Shown one piece after another: positions 21,231-31,361 of a DNA stretch of 64,000 nucleotides (positions are counted from its first letter, which is position 1; each line of letters begins with the position of its first letter). The DNA comes from Diphasiastrum complanatum (lineage: Eukaryota > Streptophyta > Lycopodiopsida > Lycopodiales > Lycopodiaceae). The notes under the pieces were generated by a model. It saw only the letters and a program-made list of their open reading frames with translations. It had not been told where the DNA came from and made no database searches. The position numbers were made by a program, and so were the translations under genes. The stretch is taken from the NCBI GenBank assembly GCA_029204225.1, contig CM055097.1:67680972-67744971 (forward strand), in the 5' to 3' direction.

Positions 21231-23827
21231 GAAAAATAACTATAAAGTAATTATAATATCATTTTCTAACTTCTTTACTCATCTGCCTGCACTACTTTCC
21301 ATGTAAATGAATGCACCTTAGTTTAGTCACATCAAACTTCATTGGTGTTTAACCACAATTAAAATATAATTTTTCAAAATGCTGAAATATTTCCTCCCAA
21401 TAGTTGGGAACACTCAAAAATTTGAATTAGGAGTGACATTTATGAAAAAAGCCTACGCCATCTCTATCTCCAGCTTTGTTATGGTCATTGTGTTGTTTGT
21501 TACTATACTACTGTATTGATGACAAAGCTTTATCATCTTCATGTGGATCTGTCACCAGAATATGCTCCGCTCAGGACGAGAAATTCAAAGCAACCCAAAT
21601 TGTCAACTTATGATATGGTCCGATACATGAAGGAAAAGCTAAAACATGTAGATCTATGGTCATCAGAAACATTGAATCCTATTGATCCATGTTCCTTACA
21701 ACATCCAGATTTTTATTTGGTGAGTCAGTTAATAATTTATATGTGTCATGGTAAAAATGGCCTTTTGGGTTACTGTGAGAATTTGATGCTCTATGGGAAT
21801 GCACATTCAATGCAAAGAATACATTATTTGGAAGAGGAATCAAGGAAAATATCAAAGGAGTGCGAATAAAAATTTACAAAGATAAAAACTTGTTTGGATG
21901 AAAATGAGATGCTCAAGGAGGAGATCCAAAGGTTGAAATCTTCTTTGCATCATTATACAACTAGTAATGATGAGATAAAAATTGCATTTCAATCCATGCG
22001 TATCTCATATTTGTCTCTTGTTAAAGATATGGATGTGCTCAACAAAAAGGTTCGAAGCAACAAGAGGAAAAGACTGGTAAACAAGGATATATGTGATCTA
22101 TCATCCAGAGGAGGTCATAGAAAAAGACGAATCCGTGCATTCAAGTAAGTTATAGCTTATTTGGTATTGAATATTGCTTGAACTTTTTGATTCATTCATA
22201 ATCACTAATTTTGTTATTTGTTCATTTCAACTTTCTGTTGATTTGCTTATTATATACTGCTGTTAATACTATGAGTGTCCTAATTTGTACTGACATTTTC
22301 ATGAACATTATGCTTGCAATGCAGATCAGCATTGGTTGTTGAAGACCATTTGGCCGATGAGATTCCAATTGGAAACTCACTAGGCTCTATCTTGACTTCT
22401 AAATCTATGAAATCAATGTTAAATAATAGCAAAATGAAAAAGATCAAGGCTTCAATTACTGATAGCATTATGGATGAAGTTGGAAAAATATTAGACACTA
22501 CATTGCTTCAGGGGGCATGTGACTTTTCTAGCATCAGTGGGGAAGCATACGCAACAATGTTTAAGATGATAAAGGAGGCATTTGCACAGGTAAATATTAG
22601 AAAGTTTCCAATGCCACGACCATTTCATCTTAAAAAAAAAAAAGGACATGTTAAACCATGGTATAAAGACAATAGTTGGTAATCCATCTCATATCAATGA
22701 AGTGTATTGCTCGAAAGGAGAAAGTCTAGCATATAACAATTCCAACAATTTATTTATTGACATTAATCAGTTATTAACATTCATCATAGATTTTTACGGT
22801 ATTACAAATGAGAATGTTAATAACAAGTTGATAGTTGTTCTCAAGTTAGATGAGTCTGAAATTATAAAAGGACAAAAAATGGAAAGAGTCAGTCTCACAA
22901 TCATGAACGAAGCACTTTCAAATTCAGAAGACTCAGAGGGCCTCAATTTCAGTGTTCAATCAGAAAATGATATCTAGTGGTTGGCAGCATTTTAGGTATA
23001 GCAGTTCCTTCGTATAATAAATAAGGATAATCATGTTAATATTATGAGGCTAATCACGATTTTGTATTCTCTTATAGGTGCTGAAAGAAGACCATAATAT
23101 TCTCTCATGGATATTTAGTAGAACATCATATCCTGCCACCATAAAAAATCACATGGAGGGAGTTCCACTCAATATTTCTGGAATTGGCACTTTCAACATT
23201 GAATGGAATTTAGCAGGAGATCTAAAGACATTAAAATGTATGTTCAATGTATCTCATGGCGCTAACTCTAAACACCCTTGTATGTATTGCATGAAAACAA
23301 CAAAAGATATGACAAGGAGTACAGGAATATCAAGAGATCGAGAAGATCATAATTGGAAACCTGTACTACCGATTCCTCTATGAAATGTTCATATCTGTAC
23401 ATTGCATGCGGAGGTGCGTATTATAGAAAAAATAATATATCTTCACATCTTGTTTGCATGAAATTCCCAGCCAGAGGCCTCTACGAAGGAAGCTATTTCC
23501 AGATTAGAGGATGTGTTGTCCAAAGCAGGCTTACATAAAGGCCACGTTAAAATAAAAAAAGATGACAAGCTATCAGGTAAAACAGGAAATATTCCATGGA
23601 AGCCGAGCATTGGATGATCTAAATCTCGAAGATTTTTATCAAATTATTCTGGCAAACAATAAAAGGTTCAATACACGGTTTGGAAAGAAATTATTGCAGC
23701 AACTCAAGATTTCGAAGAAGAAGGTTCTACTCGTATACACAAAGTAGAAGTTTGGAAAAAGTTAGACAACATGGTGAAATACTTGAGAAAAGATAAATTT
23801 TCAAATATTGATGTTCAAAAAAGGTCA

Positions 23828-24017
23828 CAGATGGACAGATCATAATCGTTGTTGTCTATGTGGACAACACCCTGATCCTATGCAGAAGCGACGAGCTAAT
23901 CGCACAAGTGAAGAACGACATCTCAAAGCATTTTGAGATAACAGACCTAGGAGTAGCCAGGTGCTACTAGGCTTGCAATCAACCATGACTATGATGAAGG
24001 GAAGCTATATCTGTGAA
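23828..24017 (+). pseudogene. Copia RT fragment inside the transposase
   Basis: Reads IIIVVVYVDNTLILCRSDEL, then HFEITDLG and, after a frame change, INHDYDEGKLYL: a copia reverse transcriptase palm fragment (YVDD changed to YVDN). It splits the transposase between its second and third catalytic blocks. Confidence 0.8.
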
Positions 24018-24165
24018 AGATTTTAGATCATTAAGATCCAATCCACTTGAAAAATCTTTGGTTAGAAAGAGAAATACACTACCATTCTCACCAATGTAGA
24101 AAAATCAACACCTACACAGAAAATGAGACGCAAACACTAATAGAACTTGATCAAGCTTGAATGAG
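24013..24165. repeat. Dispersed repeat shared with 44975-45115
   Basis: Shares agatccaatcca, tctttggtta, ccaatgtagaaa, aatgagaygcaaactct-like blocks, in the same order, with 44975-45115. It directly follows the copia RT fragment, so it may be the tail or LTR of that copia insertion. Confidence 0.6.
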
Positions 24166-24664
24166 ATACAGAAAACAACCAATGAATTTGTGGATGCAGT
24201 TCAAAGTGCATGGGGTGTTGATCATATAACACATTATATGGTAAGATTTTGATTTTACACTACGATAGACAAATATGTGCAGTTAAATTAGATACTTTTG
24301 GTATTGATTTAGATTATGTTTTTATGACATGCAGCACATATTACGACATCATTTGACATTTTTTGCAAGAAATAGTGGAAGTCTTAGCATATGGTCATCG
24401 CAAGGAATGGAAAAATCTCATTGGCAAGAAAGAGCAGCATTTCATAAAAGTACACAACATGGCGGGACTAGCACAAAAAACAACTATATACTGCAACTTT
24501 TTCAATAGTTTTATAGAAGAATCCAAATTCGTCATAATACAAAATCGACATATTGTAAAAAATTTCAAAAAGCATGCAAATTTATACAAGCCAGTAGGCC
24601 ATAGATGCACAATAAAATTTTGTATATTAAATAAAAATATTCACAAAGTACAATTCAGCAGTAT

Positions 24665-26183
24665 CTAATCTGCTTCCGATATTTTTTCCAATGGAAGTTG
24701 CAACTTAGAATCATGCAACAATTTTCTTCTTTCATATGGATCCAATAGCTCATAGTTTTCATGCTTACTCAGATCAACGTAAGCATCATACACTGCAAAA
24801 TGAGATGATCTGAGCATGGAATTCACTGGTCCATATTCTATAATTTTAACCGCAATAGTTTTCTCTACAAAAATTATTTTATGCACCTTATTGACATTAT
24901 GTCCTCCAAGAAAATGAGACACTGCCTTGATTTCCATAATCATAGTTTCACCATGTTGATGAAACTTTGAATGGACAACACTTATCTCATTATTATTAAA
25001 GGACTTCAGATAGTGCCCCAGTGCATGATCTCTTGAAAATTCTCCAGCAGAAGATCTCTGCCCTCCTCGACAAATTGCGAAATCATCAAGGAAAATTGTT
25101 TCCTAAAATGATAAAAAACAAAGTAAGCTCCTGTATATAATCTGACATAACAAATCTACTAGTACTTGATAAGAGACGAAAACTTACGCATTCGGCTTTG
25201 TCTTCTCTGATTACTGTCTCTCCATCAATATTATGTCCACCTTTCGATGTCAATATTGTTGGTGAATAGACAGTTGGCTGTGGAAAACCTAGTTGACTTA
25301 AGATTCTAAGAAACTCCTCCTCAGAAGATAGATCATCTTCTTTGTTGCACATTTTCTCCACAATCATTTTCAAGTAATCTTTCCCTGAATAAAACTTACT
25401 ATTATGTACATTGTCAACACCAGGGAGAAGATAGTCAGCATCAAAATCAATTATATCCGAAAATTCATCAAGCTCTTTGCTCAAAATGCAAAGAGTCTCA
25501 GCTTCAGTGAAGTAAAAAAGATCCGATATATCCGATATTGTCAAAAAAGAATTATTATCTATATTATAAGTAGGCAAAGTGATCAAAGATTTATCAGAAG
25601 GAGAAAGGGTAGTGGGTGTTCTAGGGCCTATAAAAGTAGCTCTATTTCGAGCAGAATCAAAATGAGAACAATCATCTAAATTAACACTCGTATCAATAAA
25701 AAAAGTATCCATATCTACAATCTTTGACTTTTCAGACTTTGTACCACTAGAAGAAGCTACTTTAGAAGTGGAGGGCACAACCTCCGAATCGTCAGAAATA
25801 TTTAACAAAAGAAAAAAAATAAAAGCAGACTGAAAATCAACAAATCTACATTTTTTATTATGAATTGGGCACTCATCTACAGACTTGAAATCATTATGTA
25901 ATCTGGTAAACATTCTGTCAAGCTTAGCTTTATAGATATGCTTGTCGAGTGCCACCAGGTCCTGATAATGAATCATGTCCTTATTCTGAGATCTGAATAG
26001 AGGAGTACTGAGCAGGGACTTAAATTTGAGATATATCTCAGAAAATGCCTCCACACCAGGGCCCTCATTTATAGAAGGTAGAATAAAAAGAAAAGGAGAA
26101 AAAAGAAATTTGAAATAGTCCAACCTATCAGTAATACCAAATTCATTAAAAAAAGAAAGCAAACTGGATTCAAAATTAGACAT
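24665..26183 (-). CDS. Unknown 477-aa protein of the H3-carrying transposon
   Basis: Two exons on the minus strand: 26183-25188 and 25102-24665. The donor is TGC|GTAAGT, the acceptor cattttag|GAAACA, both phase 0. Starting at MSNFESSLLSFFNEFGITDR, the protein is 477 aa, with an N-terminal helical part, a CPIHNKKCR motif, a Ser/Thr-rich acidic middle, and a compact C-terminal part (FAICRGGQRSSAGEFSRDHA, GETMIMEIKAVSHFLGGHNV). I recognise no family. An MEIKA stretch recalls the ExK half of PD-(D/E)xK nucleases, which is weak evidence. An upstream in-frame ATG at 26234 exists. The frame is intact across the intron, unlike the neighbouring transposase. Possible roles include terminus-binding accessory protein. 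Confidence 0.68.
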
Positions 26184-26493
26184 TTTAAACAAAAATAACA
26201 AAACTAAAGTTCCAAATATCGCTCTCAGGCGCAAATCACAGGTCAGACAAGCACGTCAAGGCAACGTGCGCTCGAGAGAGATATTTAAAGTTGGAGTATC
26301 GTATCCGAGCGCAAGAACACCGAGCAAAAAAAAAGAGGGATGCGAAGCGCGCTTGAACGCAATACCGGACAATGCAGTATTGGATCTAGGCGCATAATAG
26401 TCAACGAAAGGTAATGAGAGCAAGCGGCGCGTTTGAAATTGATATCCGGGAAAGCAATCGTAAATTTGCGTGAAAATCCGAGCCGAAAAAGAC

Positions 26494-26502
26494 CTATTTA
26501 TA
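26494..26502 (-). promoter_or_regulatory. TATA box of the minus-strand gene
   Basis: The minus strand reads TATAAATAG, about 310 bp upstream of the ATG at 26183. The sequence downstream (ggtctttttcgg, cgcaaatttacg, atatcaatttcaaacgcgc) parallels the H3 promoter. Confidence 0.6.
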
Positions 26503-26763
26503 AAATTTATTTTGCATGTGTGGACGAGTGTCGAAAGAACACGTGTCGACATGTGATTGGTCAAAATAAATGCGCCATACCTAGAATGATTGATTTGACT
26601 ATGTCACATGCAAGAATGACACGTGTCAATATCCGATTCGCGCACGTGTCTTAGTCCACGTGGCCTCATAATTGGGTCATCATTGTCAGTACGGACATTC
26701 TACGTGGCCTAATAATCTAACGACACGTGTCTTTGCCATCTTTTCACATGTGCAAAAATTTCG

Positions 26764-26773
26764 TATATATAAG
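26764..26773 (+). promoter_or_regulatory. TATA box of the H3-like gene
   Basis: tatatataag, about 310 bp upstream of the H3-like ATG, at the same distance as the TATA box of the divergent gene from its own ATG. Confidence 0.65.
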
Positions 26774-27085
26774 TCCTTGGAATTTTCATTTTTTTTTCGC
26801 AAAATTTTCGCTTTTAGCTCCTGATATCGCTCTCAAGCACGCTCTTTCACCGTTCAAGCTTCCGCCGTCTCACAGTGCGCTTGAGTCCGATACCGCTGGT
26901 TGTTCAATATCGCTTTCGAGCGCGCATCTTTTTTTTTTTCAAATAATCTGTCTAGATCTTGCGCTCGAAACCGATATTCAGTTTTGGTATAGATCTCAAG
27001 CGCCCTTTCATCGCAATTTTTTTTGTTTTCATTCACTTTTGTTTTGTTCAAACTTCTTTTTGTTAAATTTCTTCTTTTGAGAATG

Positions 27086-27586
27086 ATGGCCAGGACCAAA
27101 TCCACCGCCCGTGCCATCGCCACTGTACAGCCATCCCATTCCCATATCCCCCCTGGTACTGGCCGTAGGCGTGGCAGGAAGCAGGTCTGGCTGAGGGAGA
27201 TCAGAAAACTCCAGAGATCAACTAAATTGTTGATCCCTAGAGCTCCTTTCGGCCGATCTATTCGGAATGTCACTTTGTCACTTGGGCTAAATTTTCGTTT
27301 TGCCGTGACAGCCATGCAGGCCTTACAAGGTATTGCAAAAGATTTTCTGTCCCAGTTTTTTGAGGATACTTTTCTTTTGGCAGTGCATGGTAAGCATGTC
27401 ACCATCATGCCAAAGGATTTCGTCATTCTCAAAAGGCTTCGGGATAGATATTCTGGTCTGCATGTTGATAATGCCAGCACCTCCAGAGACCTGCCTCTGG
27501 ATAGAACCAACGTGCCTACTACCTCTAGGAGGAAGAGAAAGCAGCATGTCCCCAAGAAGGCTGGATCTCGACGGCCAGCTGCTTGA
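27086..27586 (+). CDS. Divergent histone H3-like protein (166 aa)
   Basis: Begins MARTKSTARAIATVQPSHSH. Then come KQVWLREIRKLQRSTKLLIP (alpha-N), APFGRSIRNV (alpha-1), LSLGLNFRFAV (loop 1), MQALQGIAKDFLSQFFEDT (alpha-2) and HGKHVTIMPKDFVILKRLR (alpha-3). Loop 1 has canonical length, without the insertion typical of CENP-A/cenH3. The tail is about 13 residues shorter than H3: K4 and R8 are kept, K9 is Ala, S10 is Ile, and the K14, K27 and K36 contexts are absent. A basic C-terminal extension of about 45 residues (SRRKRKQHVPKKAGSRRP) follows the fold. No intron or stop. An adjacent ATG at 27083 could also start it. The fold suggests incorporation into nucleosomes, but that is inference. Confidence 0.88.
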   Translation: MARTKSTARAIATVQPSHSHIPPGTGRRRGRKQVWLREIRKLQRSTKLLIPRAPFGRSIRNVTLSLGLNFRFAVTAMQALQGIAKDFLSQFFEDTFLLAVHGKHVTIMPKDFVILKRLRDRYSGLHVDNASTSRDLPLDRTNVPTTSRRKRKQHVPKKAGSRRPAA

Positions 27587-27799
27587 TGATGTTCTGAAAT
27601 CCAAAATTCTGGCCTTCCAATAAGATCGAAATGATAGTTTTGACCTTTTCCTTTTTTGAAATGCTCTTCTTGATGATGGATGCATCAAAACCCAAGAGTT
27701 TTTTGAATATTTTCTTGGCACCCATAATCCATTATCATCTATCTCGTTGAATAGAAGCACATAATCGATTGAGGAGCACGGCTTCCTTGATGGCGCCAT
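27525..27799 (-). other. Possible minus-strand ORF overlapping the H3 3' end
   Basis: From ATG 27799: MAPSRKPCSSIDYVLLFNEI; a neighbouring frame from about 27724 reads MGAKKIFKKLLGFDASIIKK, then TIISILLEGQNFGFQNIIKQ and stops near 27525. Joining them needs a one-base shift or a small intron. A TTTGGCGCC site (27914-27922) lies about 115 bp upstream. It could be a decayed fourth gene or chance, and it overlaps the H3 coding end by about 60 bp. Confidence 0.25.
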
Positions 27800-27913
27800 T
27801 TGTAATTTGCATGCAAAAATCTGAAACAATGAACTATGAATCTGAAAATTTGCGTAGACAAAAAGCCATGAATTTGAGAAAAAGTGTTGGCGAAAATTTG
27901 AAACACTAATCTA

Positions 27914-27922
27914 TTTGGCGCC
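27914..27922. promoter_or_regulatory. E2F-like site
   Basis: TTTGGCGCC matches the E2F consensus TTTSGCGC. It is downstream of the H3-like gene and upstream of the possible minus-strand ORF. One isolated site may be chance. Confidence 0.3.
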
Positions 27923-28146
27923 ACAAATTAACTCTAGTTAACCCTGTTAACCATGGTTTGACAATGCATGTACATTAATGGTACATCGATTTTCTCATCT
28001 CAACCATTTGTCATATTTATTTTCAATATTTTTGGGTCTCTTCGGACAGTGATGAGCTGGAAGAGCAGGCCTCATTAACCAATAGCATTTCCACATGCTG
28101 CCCGACGAAACAACAATATATTTAAAAAGTTTTTATTTTATTTATA

Positions 28147-28274
28147 TTTGGAAAATTCTACGTTACGTAGAACCCCGAAGCTAAGGTTTCAATTGGTCCA
28201 CATGGCAACGAAAATAAGAAAAAAAAAAGCATTTTTTTTAAAGGCCCTCGTTGGGCTCTAAGTTTCTCTAATGA
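28147..28274 (-). repeat. Inner right terminal repeat of the H3-carrying transposon
   Basis: Read on the minus strand from 28274: cattagagaaactta, gagcccaacgagggcc, then atgtggaccaattgaaac and ctacgtaacgtag. This is the inverted counterpart of the left terminal segment (21038-21165). Confidence 0.7.
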
Positions 28275-28362
28275 AAAAAAAAGTTTTCTTAATAATGCTA
28301 TAATTCGGGGTCAGGGGCAGTCCGCAAGCATGGCATGTTATTCATAGTATAATATGCAATTA

Positions 28363-28760
28363 TCACTAAAAATAGTATAACTTTCTATCCGTAGCTCCGA
28401 TTGAGATGAAAATTATACTGTTGAAAAGTGCTCGACGAGAGCTTTCCAACGATATTTAGATGACCTACTTCCGAGCTATCGTTCAAAAGTTATGGCCAGT
28501 CAAAGTTTTTCAAAAAAGTCCAATATCGCTCTTGTGCGACCATAGAGTACCCTCTCACTGGTCGCACAAGGATACTCTATGGTCGCACAAGAGCGATATT
28601 GGACTTTTCTGAAAACTTTGACTGGACATAACTTTTGAACGGTAGCTTGAAAGTAGGTCATGTAGGATACCATTGAAAAGCTCTTGTCAAGCGCTTTCCA
28701 ACAGTATAATTTTTGTCTCAATCGGAGCTACGGTTAGAGAAGTTATACTATCTGTAGTGA
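28363..28760. repeat. Foldback hairpin, 187-bp arms
   Basis: 28363-28549 and 28573-28760 are inverted copies with a 23-bp spacer. Shared landmarks include cgtagctccgattgag, aattatactgttg, gttcaaaagttatg, gtcaaagttt and tccaatatcgctcttgtgcg. The arms end in gaccatagagta. The spacer repeats gtcgcacaag. It may be an independent foldback MITE inserted in the transposon's right end, or part of its subterminal region; it contains aatatcgctct, as in the promoter motif. Confidence 0.9.
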
Positions 28761-28869
28761 ACTACAAACGGTAATGTACATAGAATGGTTAATCATCGAG
28801 AATAGTGCGGGCAGAAATGAAAAAGCATTTGGGCAAAAAATGAATATCTTTTGGTAATTTACATTAATA

Positions 28870-28931
28870 AACTTTGTCAATCTACGTGGGATTTCTTATA
28901 GTTCTTTTTTGGATTCAGAAGTCCTCTAATG
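28870..28931 (-). repeat. Outer right terminal repeat of the H3-carrying transposon
   Basis: Read on the minus strand from 28931: cattagaggacttctgaatc, caaaaaagaactataagaaa, tcccacgtag. It shares its first 29 bases with the left terminus (21038) and its second half with the inner left module at 21174. Confidence 0.8.
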
Positions 28932-29213
28932 GTTATGTTTCTATCTCTGTTCTCATACATATATTCCGCCTAGCTAATCATTACAAAAAAGTTTTACTAT
29001 AGCTACAAGCTAACTATGTGTTAACTCTTGTAATGTTGCCTACAGTTGATCGTGACATTTCGCGTCTCACGACTGCAAGGTTTCAAATTCGATAATTTGA
29101 ATCACTCGCCGGTTCGTTGCTCGATTGTTTGTTTCAATGCTTGTAGACATTCAATAGTTCGGTAACTATTCAACCGTTCAACGACCATGCTAATGTGTCG
29201 TTGTGTCCAATTG
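28932..29213 (-). repeat. Copia 5' LTR, part A
   Basis: Starts gttatgttt immediately outside the inserted transposon. 28974-29208 matches 16948-17178. With part B it gives a 5' LTR of about 510 bp. Confidence 0.78.
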
Positions 29214-31100
<1,887 letters not shown>

Positions 31101-31361
31101 CCATCCTGATCACACCCATTCCTTGCGACTCGTGATCCAGAGAGAGCCGCTATGATACATGGACTAAGGAAGAGTATGGATGGAGGAAGGAGAGTAGTTT
31201 GAATTTTGAATTTGGAGTGGGCTGTGGGCCCTTTAGATGCATGCATGGGGAGGAGGGCTATGCATTCTATTATATATATATATAGATACATATATATGGA
31301 CGCCATAGTTGTACAACCCTTGAAGCAATTTCTTACATCACAATAATACTGCATTCCATCC

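Larger units (their letters stand above)
21516..24630 (+). pseudogene. DDE transposase, RAG1/Transib/CMC-like, decayed
   Basis: Segments in order: N-terminal region (21516-21720) and coiled coil (CLDENEMLKEEIQRLKSS, stop TAA at 21867); intron 22144-22324 whose junction restores AFK-SALVVEDHLADE; VVLKLDESEI with RVSLTIMNEAL (candidate first Asp) near 22840; LKEDHNILSWIFSRTSYPAT, then EWNLAGDLKTLKCMF (second Asp) and GANSKHPCMYCMKTTKD, a C-x2-C zinc motif, near 23080-23310; VHICTLHAEVRIIEKI near 23390; HILRHHLTFFAR then GMEKSHWQERAAFHKSTQHG (candidate final Glu) at 24334-24470. The order D, GD-x-K-x-L, C-x2-C, H-x3-H, E resembles RAG1, Transib and CMC transposases. Stops, an A-run frameshift near 22640 and an inserted copia fragment make it non-functional. 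Confidence 0.6.
26184..27085. promoter_or_regulatory. Bidirectional promoter, inverted duplicate halves
   Basis: A 0.9-kb region between two divergent ATGs. Each half has a TATA box and then, in the same order, copies of a motif close to GCGCTYGA-nn-CGATAT (for example aatatcgctctcaggcgc at 26213, gcgcttgagtccgata at 26878, gcgctcgaaaccgatat at 26958), a T-tract and further motif copies. About ten copies occur. The centre (26535-26730) holds six or more ACGTG cores (cacgtgtc, cacgtggc, tacgtggc), resembling G-box/ABRE elements. Confidence 0.65.
21038..28931. mobile_element. 7.9-kb DNA transposon carrying a histone H3-like gene
   Basis: Termini are inverted repeats: inward from the left CATTAGAGGGCG then TCTGAATCCAAAAAAGA, and inward from the right CATTAGAGGACT then TCTGAATCCAAAAAAGA (27 of 29 match). 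GTT flanks both sides (21035-21037, 28932-28934), a possible 3-bp target duplication. The sequence outside both ends is the same copia LTR, and the 3' LTR of that copia shows the joined version. Cargo in order: decayed plus-strand transposase (21516-24630), minus-strand unknown gene (24665-26183), divergent promoter, plus-strand H3-like gene (27086-27586), possible minus-strand ORF (27525-27799), a foldback hairpin near the right end. Confidence 0.8.
16811..29213 (-). mobile_element. Ty1/copia element interrupted by a DNA transposon
   Basis: Read on the minus strand: 5' LTR part A (29213-28932), then a 7.9-kb inserted DNA transposon (28931-21038), 5' LTR part B (21037-20812), a primer site (20811-20800), gag from 20781, protease, integrase, RT, RNase H to about 17180, then a truncated 3' LTR (about 17183-16811). 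The 3' LTR contains parts A and B uninterrupted across 16885-16875, which is the evidence that A and B were once contiguous. Coding is broken by many stops and frameshifts. Confidence 0.82.

Noticed and set aside
26854-27555. 233-aa minus-strand frame opposite the H3-like gene
   Set aside because: Shadow of the H3 coding strand; no domain, and the plus-strand frame matches histone H3 along the whole fold.
27086-27586. Centromeric H3 (cenH3) identity for the H3-like protein
   Set aside because: Loop 1 has no insertion and the tail starts with the canonical ARTK-TAR pattern; divergence and LLIP resemble cenH3 in part, but the evidence is insufficient.
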